In this document: one piece after another, positions 36,146 through 44,168 of the stretch
Position numbering within the stretch: the stretch's first letter is position 1
Layout: each line of letters starts with the position of its first letter
NCBI RefSeq assembly: GCF_017301615.1
Contig: NZ_CP059066.1
Coordinates: 1,533,001-1,597,000, forward strand
Origin: Koleobacter methoxysyntrophicus
Lineage (GTDB): Bacteria; Bacillota; Thermosediminibacteria; Koleobacterales; Koleobacteraceae
DNA: 64,000 bases
Direction: 5' to 3'
Position numbers and translations under genes: made by a program
Notes under the pieces: generated by a model
Databases searched by the model: none
Told to the model about the DNA's origin: nothing
What the model saw: the letters and a program-made list of their open reading frames with translations, nothing else

Positions 36146-36274
36146 AAAAATCCATTCCTTAAGATTTTACTGAGATGGTTTGCCCCGTGGAACTTCCATC
36201 CTGCCTTATAAGCCTATGATGCTAAACAAAAAGCTTACCCTGGTCCGCATTGACAGTTTTCTCTGCTTTGAATT

Positions 36275-36670
36275 TTATGGCCTATCATGAATGCCGAGCT
36301 TTTCTTTTAAAGCTTCTTGCAACACTTGTGAAAAATTAATACCAGCTTTTTCTGCTAGGGTGTTAAGCCAACTGGGGATGGTTAGATTCTTCCTTATAGT
36401 TCTATTATCGTTTGCTTTACGGTAGGCACCAAAGTCAATATCTACCAAGGTAACAATTTCATCAGGTGAGTGTTCTGGTAATTTGGAAGACGGCTCTGGT
36501 ATAGAACGACCCATATCTTCCTCTGTTATACCCCACAAACCGATAGCATCCCGTGCCATTTCAATGGCATTTGCAATGTCTGTGCCCTGGGTATTAATTT
36601 CAAGATCAGGCACATACACAACATATCCTATTTTGGATGGAGTTAATATAACCGGATATACTTTTTTCAA
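36275..36670 (-). CDS. hicB: HicB-family antitoxin
   Basis: A 131-residue antitoxin. The N-terminal RNase-H-like HicB fold is seen in YPVILTPSKIGYVVYVPDL (~5-23) and TDIANAIEMARDAIGLW (~30-46). The C-terminal 40 residues (RKNLTIPSWLNTLAEKAG, FSQVLQEALKEKLG) form a ribbon-helix-helix DNA-binding domain. It neutralises HicA, whose gene lies 34 bases upstream on the same strand, and probably represses their shared promoter. Confidence 0.9.
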   Translation of the reverse strand: MKKVYPVILTPSKIGYVVYVPDLEINTQGTDIANAIEMARDAIGLWGITEEDMGRSIPEPSSKLPEHSPDEIVTLVDIDFGAYRKANDNRTIRKNLTIPSWLNTLAEKAGINFSQVLQEALKEKLGIHDRP

Positions 36671-36704
36671 CGAGAATACCTCCCAATTTAATAGTCCGCT
36701 TGGC

Positions 36705-36878
36705 TTATTCCAGCCTTTGTCGTTTGATAATTGCTTTTGCTAACATTTCATCAATTTCTCGATGGCGGGGGATCGGTTCACATTTAATTCCGTTTGTGTA
36801 TATATCATGATTCACACCATACCTCAGCAACCACCAACCGTTGTCAGTTAATATTTTTATTAATTTTTTCCGTTTCAT
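36705..36878 (-). CDS. hicA: HicA-family mRNA interferase toxin
   Basis: A 57-residue double-stranded-RNA-binding-fold toxin: MKRKKLIKILTDNGWWLLRY, then the catalytic His in GVNHDIYTNG (residue 24), then IPRHREIDEMLAKAIIKR. HicA cleaves mRNA. The frame is open to 36908, but GAGGTGGGG before the ATG at 36878 gives the start. The catalytic His is present, so it should be active. Confidence 0.88.
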   Translation of the reverse strand: MKRKKLIKILTDNGWWLLRYGVNHDIYTNGIKCEPIPRHREIDEMLAKAIIKRQRLE

Positions 36879-36897
36879 TTCCCCACCTCTTGATAAT

Positions 36898-36926
36898 ATT
36901 ATACACATTTTATACGTATATGTTAA
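36898..36926 (-). promoter_or_regulatory. hicAB promoter with a palindrome in the spacer
   Basis: Minus strand TTAACA (36921-36926), 17-base spacer, TATAAT (36898-36903). The spacer contains the perfect palindrome TATACGTATA (36911-36920), a candidate HicB operator. Confidence 0.7.
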
Positions 36927-37311
36927 GGGGATTCAATCTTTTATTTTGACAAAGTTTTTTGTAATTCGTTTTTTATAAACCCTTAAAATTTCGCTAACAG
37001 AAGTTATTTACCTTACTGCACAAAAACACCAAAACAACCAATAAGGCTTATACAAAATGGTAAGGCTTAATCTTGACACGGCCTTAGCTCGCAGAAGTGA
37101 AGCATGAATTTTGAAACATAGAATTATCAAGGCTTGAAGGAATAGAAGAGTAAAAACTTTTCGCGCTAGTTTCAGCACAAAATTGCGAAAGAGAAAGGAT
37201 TCTAAGCATTTTTCATGCTTCAGCTCTGCTTAGCTCGTGGCCATATTTACAAAAAACTGTAAATGTGATACCATGAAATCAAATATCCTATGATTTGGGG
37301 ATGATAAGCGC
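36927..37311. other. Non-coding stretch between hicA and the MNT gene
   Basis: 385 bases with no convincing gene. Its right half holds the imperfect inverted repeat listed separately; a possible TTGACA-like box occurs at about 37074 but lacks a -10 partner I trust. Confidence 0.5.
37080..37242. repeat. 163-bp segment bounded by an imperfect inverted repeat
   Basis: The left arm (37080-37109: GGCC, AGCT, GCAGA, TGAAGCATGAA in order) recurs as its reverse complement at 37211-37242 with a one-base gap and few mismatches; the inner block TGAAGCATGAA is exact. It could be a small MITE-like relic or a long-stem RNA. Confidence 0.6.
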
Positions 37312-37665
37312 ATGGACATAAAAACGACAGAAAAGGAATACAAAACTTTGCTAAAAACCGAATTGGAAAGAATTACAAGAGAATTAAAACAACTTGGAGC
37401 GGAAAAAATAATGCTCTTTGGGTCTTATGCCAGCGGGCGTGCGGACCTTTTTACAGATCTGGACATTATAGCTGTTTTAAAAAGCGATTTGTCTTTTATA
37501 AAGCGGATAGGTTTTATTTATAGTAAAATTATCCCTAGAGTAGCTACAGATATACTAGTTTATACACCGGAGGAATGGCAAACTCTTAAAGAGAAGCCAT
37601 TTTTCAAAAAGGCTGCTGCCGAAGGGAAGGTGCTGTATGAGAAAGTCGGGGATGGAGGAAGGTAA
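37312..37665 (+). CDS. MNT-type minimal nucleotidyltransferase (partner of HEPN)
   Basis: A 117-residue protein of the Pol-beta-like minimal nucleotidyltransferase family. The metal-binding motif is complete: GSYASGRADLFTDLDI (G37, S38, D49, D51) and a third Asp in RVATDILVY (D80). In HEPN-MNT toxin-antitoxin pairs MNT is the antitoxin, transferring AMP to the HEPN toxin. The HEPN-like gene overlaps its end but has lost its core, so this antitoxin appears orphaned. Start ATG 37312. Confidence 0.88.
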   Translation: MDIKTTEKEYKTLLKTELERITRELKQLGAEKIMLFGSYASGRADLFTDLDIIAVLKSDLSFIKRIGFIYSKIIPRVATDILVYTPEEWQTLKEKPFFKKAAAEGKVLYEKVGDGGR

Positions 37666-37822
37666 GAGATGGCTGAGATATCCCAACGGCCTGCCTGATA
37701 GTATTCCCGCAAAAGTATACAATAGGGAAATAGCGATTGAGGCTGTAGATTTGGCCGAGGATGCGGTTAGTACTGCCGATGAAATAATAAGGGATCTGGT
37801 GAAGGATTTGAATAATAAATGA
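37637..37822 (+). pseudogene. HEPN-domain protein with internal deletion
   Basis: A 61-residue frame. Residues MEEGKRWLR match the start of HEPN proteins and RYPNGLPDSIPAKVYNRE onward (EIAIEAVDLAEDAV) matches the end. The roughly 70 residues normally between them, which hold the helices and the R-x4-6-H catalytic motif, are missing without breaking the frame. It overlaps the MNT gene. The product cannot be an active RNase; it may be a dead relic of a HEPN-MNT toxin pair. Confidence 0.75.
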
Positions 37823-37836
37823 AAAGTATAAAAAAG

Positions 37837-37865
37837 GAGCCATTACATTTTTTAATGGCTCTTTA
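37837..37865. terminator. Bidirectional terminator between HEPN relic and lyase-like gene
   Basis: Stem GAGCCATTA / TAATGGCTC. On the minus strand it runs into CTTTTTT, on the plus strand into TTTATAT. Confidence 0.85.
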
Positions 37866-37884
37866 TATATAGAATAATGGTTTA

Positions 37885-38979
37885 TCAGGGAAATTTCTGG
37901 CCGGGTTTTTCCCCTAGCTGCTGTTTTTTTTCTTCCAGACCCTTACGTTTGAATTCAAGACGGGGGGATTTTGGTATGCGCCCGTTGAGAATAGCGTAGG
38001 AACGCAGACGGCGACCGATAGTTTTTTCCATTAGAGTTCCTAATTCCAGAATACGGTTTACATCAATACCTGTTTCGATTCCCATTTCATCCATCATTAC
38101 AACCATATCCTCAATGGTTACCAGGCCGACGGCATTAGGGTTTTTGTAGTAATAAGCACCTGTTCCGGTAACGGGAGTGTCATTAATGAAATTTGCCGGC
38201 TGACCGCCGATACCCCCTATAGTTCCTTCAAATATGTCGATTCCGGCATTAAGGGCTGCTAAAACATTGGCGAGGCCCCAACCCCTTGAGTCATGGAAAT
38301 GAGCTATATGAAGGTCAGTATTAGGTATGGCATCGAGAATCATCGAAAAGTAACGATAGACCTGATCCGGTGTAGCTGAACCATCATGGTCGGCATGTTC
38401 GATATCTGAAGCACCGATTTCCAGCCAGTATTTGCTGAAATTTACAGCTTCTTCTAGTCTGGTAGGCCCTGAAATAGGGCTCCCCCAAATGGTGCTGACG
38501 GTGCCGCATACTTTTATACCTGCATCGGTAGCTTTTTTGATACAGCGTTCAGCTTCCTTCCAGTATTCAGGTAATGTAGTACCGGAGTTTGCATAATGGT
38601 GTTCTTCATCGGTGGAAACCATCATAAGAATCCGGTCGGGGCCGTATCCCCTTTTTTTTGCTTCTATTGCTCTGTCAACAGCCTGTTCTCGAATAGTAAC
38701 GGCTGTTAATTCTATTTCATTCCAGTTTATGCCGGCACACTTCAGCTTATCGCTGTTTCTTATCCGTTTAAGCAGTTCATCGGCATCCTTAAACTGAGGC
38801 ATCCTTTGAGGATTTCCGAAATTTGTAACTTCGATTCTTTTAAAACCGGCCAAGATTAATTCTTCTGCATAGTATACTTTGGCATCAGTAGAAATAAATT
38901 TTTCTTCATGCTGGAAACCGTCACGGATTGTAATGTCGCCTAAACGAACCTTTTTTGGAAACTTCATTAGGGCTACCAT
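37885..38979 (-). CDS. HMG-CoA-lyase-like (HMGL/DRE-TIM) enzyme
   Basis: A 364-residue TIM-barrel protein of the DRE-TIM metallolyase family. Metal and catalytic residues are present: TIRDGFQ (R19, D20) and HFHDSRGWGLAN (H227, H229). The loop that in HMG-CoA lyase reads GGCPYA with the catalytic Cys here reads GGQPAN (Gln260), so it may not be a true HMG-CoA lyase. It is the last gene of the operon with HMG-CoA reductase and the TctA-like transporter, which argues for cleavage or processing of a related 3-hydroxy-3-methyl acid or its thioester. GGAGGG precedes the ATG. Confidence 0.8.
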   Translation of the reverse strand: MVALMKFPKKVRLGDITIRDGFQHEEKFISTDAKVYYAEELILAGFKRIEVTNFGNPQRMPQFKDADELLKRIRNSDKLKCAGINWNEIELTAVTIREQAVDRAIEAKKRGYGPDRILMMVSTDEEHHYANSGTTLPEYWKEAERCIKKATDAGIKVCGTVSTIWGSPISGPTRLEEAVNFSKYWLEIGASDIEHADHDGSATPDQVYRYFSMILDAIPNTDLHIAHFHDSRGWGLANVLAALNAGIDIFEGTIGGIGGQPANFINDTPVTGTGAYYYKNPNAVGLVTIEDMVVMMDEMGIETGIDVNRILELGTLMEKTIGRRLRSYAILNGRIPKSPRLEFKRKGLEEKKQQLGEKPGQKFP

Positions 38980-38998
38980 TATATCCCTCCCTTTCTTT

Positions 38999-40261
38999 TT
39001 ATTTTAACTGTTTCAGCAATTCTAAAGCCCTGTCCATCTTAACTTTTCCTTCTTTAACCATGATTTCGGCAATCCTGTCAATCTGTTCTCCAACGGCCCC
39101 GGCATTTATCGCAATATTCCTGGCATGTAATGCCATATGTCCCCTTTGAATGCCTTCTGTTGCCAGAGCCCTGACGGCGCCAAGATTTTGCGCTAACCCT
39201 GTTGCTGTAATGATTTCTGCCAGTTCGACGGCCGTTTTTACGCCTAAAATTTTAACTGCCAGTTTGGCTATTGGGTGGGTTGCTGTAGCACCGCCGACCA
39301 GGCCGACAGCCATAGGCATTTCAAGAGTACCCACCAAGTCTCCGTCTTTATTCTTTTCCCATGTGGACAGGGAAGTATATCTGCCGAATCGGGCTGCATA
39401 AGCATGAGCACCGGCTTCAATAGCTCTGGTATCATTACCTGTAGCCAGGACCACTGCCGTTACGCCGTTCATAATCCCTTTGTTATGGGTAGCAGCTCTA
39501 TAAGGATCTGCTTCGGCAAAGGCATAGGCCATGACAATCCCGTCTACTACTTCTTCTCCACCGAGGGCTTCTTTAGAAACGACCGTTTTGGCTCTGACAA
39601 GCCTTTTTACTGCGAGGTTTGAAAGTATGCGCAGATAAACCCTTCCTCCCGTGATTTTCTCAATGGTAGGTGCTAAAGCTTCAGCCATTGTATTCACCGC
39701 ATTAGCGCCCATGGCATCACGGGTATCGACTATAAGGTGGGTAATAACCATTGGACCCATTTTTGTATCTATAACCCTAACTTCTATATCCTTTGCCCCC
39801 CCGCCCAGTTTTACCAGGACGGGGTCCTGATTATTGGCCTGCTCGATTATTTCCTGCCTGTTTTCTAGAATAGCCATTTTTGCGCCAAAGGGGTCATTTA
39901 CTCCAACGGTTTGAATTTGAGAGATCATCACCGGACCGGTGTTGCTTGTGGTTATGCCGTTTTTGCTTCTTGTCAGTTTAGCAGCATTGCTGGCAGCAGC
40001 TATAACGGAAGGTTCTTCGGTAGCCATGGGGACGAAATATTCTCTGCCGTTAATCAGGAAATTTGCGGCTACTCCGAGGGGTATTTCGATTTTTCCAATA
40101 ACGTTCTCTACCATTTTATCTGCTCTTTCAATGGGTAAAGCCCCTGGCCTTTTAAGGAGTTCTACATCTTCCGGCTCGAGACCGGCAAACTCCTTTAGAA
40201 TCTGTATCCTTTCTTCGATGCTTAATTTGTAAAAACCCGAAATCTGTGAAGTTTTTTTCAT
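38999..40261 (-). CDS. mvaA: Class II hydroxymethylglutaryl-CoA reductase (degradative type)
   Basis: A 420-residue enzyme, the length of class II (Pseudomonas mevalonii type) reductases. Catalytic residues are visible: Glu in MATEEPSV (E82/E83), Lys in THNKGIMNG (K261), Asp in ATGNDTRA (D277) and His in GHMALHARN (H379). The DTRDAMGAN block lies near the nucleotide site. In catabolic settings the enzyme oxidises mevalonate to HMG-CoA. No other mevalonate-pathway genes are nearby, and the operon with transporter, lyase-like protein and sigma-54 control favours degradation. AGGAGG precedes the ATG. Confidence 0.92.
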   Translation of the reverse strand: MKKTSQISGFYKLSIEERIQILKEFAGLEPEDVELLKRPGALPIERADKMVENVIGKIEIPLGVAANFLINGREYFVPMATEEPSVIAAASNAAKLTRSKNGITTSNTGPVMISQIQTVGVNDPFGAKMAILENRQEIIEQANNQDPVLVKLGGGAKDIEVRVIDTKMGPMVITHLIVDTRDAMGANAVNTMAEALAPTIEKITGGRVYLRILSNLAVKRLVRAKTVVSKEALGGEEVVDGIVMAYAFAEADPYRAATHNKGIMNGVTAVVLATGNDTRAIEAGAHAYAARFGRYTSLSTWEKNKDGDLVGTLEMPMAVGLVGGATATHPIAKLAVKILGVKTAVELAEIITATGLAQNLGAVRALATEGIQRGHMALHARNIAINAGAVGEQIDRIAEIMVKEGKVKMDRALELLKQLK

Positions 40262-40288
40262 TGTTATTCATCCTCCTGTTTATTTTTT

Positions 40289-40315
40289 AAAAAGGGAGTC
40301 GAAACTCCCTTTTTA
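40289..40315 (-). terminator. Intra-operon hairpin between TctA-like and HMG-CoA reductase genes
   Basis: Stem AAAAAGGGAGT / ACTCCCTTTTT with a CGAA-type loop, overlapping the TctA stop codon. The T run is only the stem's own TTTTT, so it is probably a partial terminator that sets relative expression. Confidence 0.65.
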
Positions 40316-41659
40316 AAACACTACGAACTTTGTAATCCAGCCGGCAGCGTATAAGGTCATAAACTGAACACCGTAATTTACTCCCCATCTGTTTAATATT
40401 CCCGCTGTAATAGCGACTAAGAGAACACCCCATATATTAATGAAACCTGCATCCATATAAGCCAGCATCATCACCAAACCGAAGAATATTCCTAATAAGG
40501 CTTCATGGGAGATCTTCATGAACACAAACCTACATATTTGTGTTGAATATTTTATGGTTATCGGGTATGTTATCAGCAGTGCAACAGCAGCACCTATAAT
40601 TACGGGCATAACATAGCCGCCGTTTTGTAGAATGTGGTGCAGGTTATTTTCCAGTGAAAATCTAGGGGGAGCATTGAACAACGGATTGGCGGGTCCGATA
40701 GCCATCGGGCTTAACGGAACCCCTAAAGCAATCAGCGGTATGAGGGTGCCCGAAATATATGTCGCATTAGTTAAGGCATCCATACAGGATATGGCCCGAG
40801 AAGCCCTTTTAATCGGGTCCTTTACCTGGCTTGACAGGGTTTCACCTAAAAATATTGTCATACCTACAGGGCTCATAAAAAAGGTTATAGTTCCTATTAT
40901 GCTGCCGATGGCTGAAGTGATAATTTCAGGCATGTCGAGTATCCTGAAAGGATTAGGCAGTCCCTTTAGTGTCTTATCTTCGCGAATTGATATTTTCTTG
41001 TAACCGGAGCGCAGGAGATTTTTTCTGGTATTTGATACGGTCAATTCTAGGATGCTTATTATCATAGGCCCTATTGTAATGCCGAGAAAGAAGGATACGA
41101 AAACTACTTTTCCCTCAGGGACCGCTCCCACACCCCAGTATAAATGTCTGAGACCCTGAATTAAAAGTGCGAAGGGGATGATACTTACTAATGAGATGAA
41201 CTTTTCCCTTGCCATAAGGGCCAGGAAGATAGCACCGATAAAGAACAGCTGGTTAGCGTAATTTTTAATGACAGGGGCCAGAGGAATCAGTGCATTAGCC
41301 AGAAACAGACTTGCAGGAACGGATATTAGAGTTCCGATAACGGAACCGGAGGCCATTTTCCTCATGCTCAGATCGGCCTTACCGTGAGATTTTAAAACTA
41401 CAGCATGTTCTACCATAGGGGCAGCCATTACACCTCCCGGGATTCCCGCTACTGCCACGGGTATAGAATCGGTCAATTTTTTGGCTACAATGGCAGCTAT
41501 AAAGAAACTCAGGATAACAGCGGGATGGACGCCCATCAAAACGATGGCCAGGGTTATGGGTGCCAGTACAGCCGTTTCATCCGTCCCCGGTGCGACGCCA
41601 ATTATTGTATAGACGATGGACCCGATTATGGAAGCAAGTACCATTTGAACGAGCAGCAT
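40313..41659 (-). CDS. TctA-family large transporter permease
   Basis: A 448-residue protein with about eleven hydrophobic segments, similar to the large membrane subunit of tripartite tricarboxylate transporters: TDETAVLAPITLAIVLMG near the start, PVAVAGIPGGVMAAP (~70-85), and a mirrored second half with GIPLSPMA-like ALGVPLSPMAIGPANP (~325-340). It presumably takes up the organic acid used by the operon, for example mevalonate. AGGAGG precedes the ATG. No TctC-type binding protein gene is present in the operon. Confidence 0.82.
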   Translation of the reverse strand: MLLVQMVLASIIGSIVYTIIGVAPGTDETAVLAPITLAIVLMGVHPAVILSFFIAAIVAKKLTDSIPVAVAGIPGGVMAAPMVEHAVVLKSHGKADLSMRKMASGSVIGTLISVPASLFLANALIPLAPVIKNYANQLFFIGAIFLALMAREKFISLVSIIPFALLIQGLRHLYWGVGAVPEGKVVFVSFFLGITIGPMIISILELTVSNTRKNLLRSGYKKISIREDKTLKGLPNPFRILDMPEIITSAIGSIIGTITFFMSPVGMTIFLGETLSSQVKDPIKRASRAISCMDALTNATYISGTLIPLIALGVPLSPMAIGPANPLFNAPPRFSLENNLHHILQNGGYVMPVIIGAAVALLITYPITIKYSTQICRFVFMKISHEALLGIFFGLVMMLAYMDAGFINIWGVLLVAITAGILNRWGVNYGVQFMTLYAAGWITKFVVF

Positions 41660-41660
41660 G

Positions 41661-41912
41661 TTATTCTACCTCCTCTTCATAAAATTCCCTTTTGGGTTTA
41701 AATACCACTGCACAAACCAAAAATCCTATAAATCCTCCTGCCAGGCCGAAAAGCAGCGGTTTAGGGGGTGTATTAGGAGCAAAGATATAACCGCCGAGGG
41801 CACCGATGGTACAAATTATAAGGGAATAAAGCATGTCCTTGACATCTACAATATCTTCCCACACTTCAGCTAAAATCTGATTATTTCCGCCTGTATTTTT
41901 TTGAGACTTCAT
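41661..41912 (-). CDS. Small two-helix membrane protein, probable TctB-like partner
   Basis: An 83-residue protein with two hydrophobic segments (SLIICTIGALGGYIFA ~30-46 and LLFGLAGGFIGFLVCAVVF ~53-71) and an acidic tail. It is the first gene after the sigma-54 promoter, and the TctA-like gene starts one base after its stop, so a small-subunit role is likely. It is shorter than normal TctB (~150 residues), and I do not recognise its family. AAGGAGG precedes the ATG. Confidence 0.75.
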   Translation of the reverse strand: MKSQKNTGGNNQILAEVWEDIVDVKDMLYSLIICTIGALGGYIFAPNTPPKPLLFGLAGGFIGFLVCAVVFKPKREFYEEEVE

Positions 41913-41962
41913 TGTTTGTTACCTCCTTCCATAAAAAATTATTATTTGATTTAATTTCAATT

Positions 41963-41978
41963 TGCATTTTCCGTGCCA
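41963..41978 (-). promoter_or_regulatory. Sigma-54 promoter of the HMG-CoA reductase operon
   Basis: Minus strand TGGCACGGAAAATGCA: -24 TGGCAC and -12 TGC at the exact spacing of the sigma-54 consensus. It precedes the small membrane protein gene by about 50 bases. Confidence 0.9.
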
Positions 41979-42039
41979 CGGGAATTATGCCCTGAAAGCC
42001 TTTCTTTGCAGCATATAAATAAAAGCTGCAGGCCTCTTT

Positions 42040-42054
42040 GTATACTTAGTATAC
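42040..42054. promoter_or_regulatory. Palindrome GTATAC-N3-GTATAC, candidate activator site
   Basis: GTATACTTAGTATAC, 62 bases upstream of the -24 box of the sigma-54 promoter, within the range where enhancer-binding proteins bind. Confidence 0.5.
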
Positions 42055-42091
42055 GTTATGGCCTGCATTTATCTCTCTAATAACTTTAAAG

Positions 42092-42139
42092 ATGTTTATA
42101 TAATATACATTTCTTAAGGATTGTATATTATATAAACAT
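42092..42139. repeat. 18-bp perfect inverted repeat between activator gene and sigma-54 promoter
   Basis: ATGTTTATATAATATACA at 42092-42109 and its exact reverse complement at 42122-42139, 12 bases apart, directly after the activator's stop codon. No T run follows on the minus strand, so an upstream activator site is at least as likely as a terminator. Confidence 0.6.
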
Positions 42140-43921
42140 TTATTGTATATTATATTCCTTCATTTTTTTATAAAAGGTCCTTCTGCTGATTCCCAGCAGT
42201 TCAATTGCCCTGCTTTTATTTTGACCTGAAATATCTAAGGCCTTTATAATTGCCTGTTTTTCTACATCTTTTATGATATCATTTAATTTTTTGATTTTAG
42301 TGGGAGGAACCGGTAATTTTTCATCCTGTTTATCCGATAGATTTTTAAAATATCGGGGTAGTTTATCAAGGGTAATGATGCTGTCATCGGACATTACGAT
42401 AGCGTGTTCGATGACGTTTTTTAGTTCTCTTATATTTCCGGGCCATTCGTATTTCAAAAAGACTTCCAGGCACTCCTTTGAGAAATCGGTATTTTTTTCG
42501 TATTTATCGTTATAAACCTTTGTATAATGTTTAATTAATGAAACTATATCTATCCTTCTTTCCCTTAAAGGCGGGAGGTTAATAGTAAATACATTGACCC
42601 TGTAGAAAAGGTCTTCGCGAAATTGTTTGTTTTTAACCATCTCTTCCAGGTCCCTGTTGGTAGCAGCTATAATTCTCACATCTACTCTTTGGGTTTTAAT
42701 TCCCCCGACTTTTTCAAATTCCTTTTCCTGAAGGAATCTTAACAGTTTGGGCTGCATAAAGAGGGGCATATCACCTATTTCATCTAAAAAAAGGGTGCCT
42801 CCGTCAGCCTGTTCTATTTTACCTATTTTCCCCCCCTTTTTTGCCCCTGTAAAAGCACCGTCTTCATATCCGAACAGTTCGCTTTCAATAAGATTATCGG
42901 GGACTGCAGCGCAGTTTATTTTAACAAAGGGTTTATCTCTTCTGCTGCTGGAGTCGTGGATCGCCTTTGCTACCAGTTCTTTACCGGTTCCGCTTTCCCC
43001 CAGGATCAGAACACTTGAGTCGGTTTTTGCTACACGGGCTGCAATGACCAGTTCTTTTTTCAGCTTTTTACTCGAACCTATTATGCCTTTGAAAGATTCG
43101 GGAAGGGGGGTATCTTCCTTTAGTTCCTTCGCCAAAAAGTCATTTAGGAAGGTGGCTTTTTCCAGCTGATTTGCGATACTTATTATTTCTGTAATATCGG
43201 AAAAAGTTGAAATTGCCCCTATAATTTTTTCGTCCATTTTTAAAGGTGTAATATTTGCTACGATGATCGTTCCGAGGCTTTTTATATTAATTGTTTGTTC
43301 AAACATGGGCACCCCTGTTTTCAAAACCTGAATAATTTTGGCTTCAGGTTCAATTTCGGACAGAAAACGATTTAATACTTTATGGGGTTGTACGCCGAGG
43401 ATCCTGGAATAGGCCCTGTTTGCGAATATAACCTTTGTATTATTATCAACAACTATAACGCCCTCATGCAAACAATTAAGCAGTTTTTTCAAATACGGAT
43501 TGTTGAAGATGTTTGATATGTTTTCATCGAATAATGTGTTGTTGTTAAAAAAGATATCGCCGCTTGCAAGTAATTTCAGGATGTCATTCCTTGTAACCAA
43601 TCCTACTAAAATTCCTTTTCTATCAACTACATATATAATCGAAAATCTGGGGTTTTCCAAAAAGATTTTAATCATATCGCTTTTTGGAGTTTCCATGCAA
43701 ACCTTAATATAGTCACTGCTGATAATAGATTTGATGTTTGCCTTCCAATTTTCTATCCCCAATACGTCCTTTTCTGAAACAACACCCAGGAATCTATTCA
43801 TGTCATCTACGACCGGAATATAACTGAAATTATATTTTTTGAAGATATCCAATGCCCTTTCGATGGTTTCTTCTTCGTTAATCGAAATGACCTTTTTTGA
43901 CATATATGTTTCTACGGTCAT
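42140..43921 (-). CDS. Sigma-54-dependent activator with CBS pair and PAS sensor
   Basis: A 593-residue enhancer-binding protein. Order: two CBS domains (~1-120), a PAS domain (~145-250), an AAA+ domain (~280-510) with Walker A GESGTGKE (~308), the sigma-54 contact loop GAFTGA (~354), Walker [11 protein letters not shown] and an R-finger region, then a Fis-type HTH (~550-593, [21 protein letters not shown]). CBS domains often bind adenylates or CoA-type ligands and PAS a small metabolite. It lies just upstream of, and on the same strand as, the sigma-54 operon and is its likely activator. AGGAGGGG precedes the ATG. Confidence 0.95.
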   Translation of the reverse strand: MTVETYMSKKVISINEEETIERALDIFKKYNFSYIPVVDDMNRFLGVVSEKDVLGIENWKANIKSIISSDYIKVCMETPKSDMIKIFLENPRFSIIYVVDRKGILVGLVTRNDILKLLASGDIFFNNNTLFDENISNIFNNPYLKKLLNCLHEGVIVVDNNTKVIFANRAYSRILGVQPHKVLNRFLSEIEPEAKIIQVLKTGVPMFEQTINIKSLGTIIVANITPLKMDEKIIGAISTFSDITEIISIANQLEKATFLNDFLAKELKEDTPLPESFKGIIGSSKKLKKELVIAARVAKTDSSVLILGESGTGKELVAKAIHDSSSRRDKPFVKINCAAVPDNLIESELFGYEDGAFTGAKKGGKIGKIEQADGGTLFLDEIGDMPLFMQPKLLRFLQEKEFEKVGGIKTQRVDVRIIAATNRDLEEMVKNKQFREDLFYRVNVFTINLPPLRERRIDIVSLIKHYTKVYNDKYEKNTDFSKECLEVFLKYEWPGNIRELKNVIEHAIVMSDDSIITLDKLPRYFKNLSDKQDEKLPVPPTKIKKLNDIIKDVEKQAIIKALDISGQNKSRAIELLGISRRTFYKKMKEYNIQ

Positions 43922-43987
43922 TTTTTACCCCTCCTGATTAAGTGGAACTCCCGGTTCCCGGCTGTGTCTTAAATGCAGGAAACAGCC

Positions 43988-44168
43988 TTATTTGAACGTT
44001 ATAATCGTTTTTAGTATATCCATACTTTTTTCCAGCTTATCCGGCATAATATTTGTCTTTATTTTATTATCTCTGCAAAGATTAATCAAATCTCTCTGTT
44101 TCTATGAAAAAGGGTATGCTCTGAAATCCATCCCTGGGGCTTACTTCAACGATAATTAGTTCTGCCAT
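43988..44168 (-). pseudogene. Decayed N-terminus of a second HMG-CoA-lyase-like gene
   Basis: From an ATG at 44168 with an intact AGGAAGG site the minus strand reads MAELIIVEVSPRDGFQSIPF then FIETERFD, the start of an HMG-CoA-lyase-type protein (V-E-V-x-P-R-D-G-x-Q). TAA follows; in the next frame it continues LINLC, as the lyase family does, and then an unrelated stretch ending at a TAA at 43988. A frameshift and a large deletion have removed the rest. It lies directly upstream of the sigma-54 activator gene. Confidence 0.7.
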
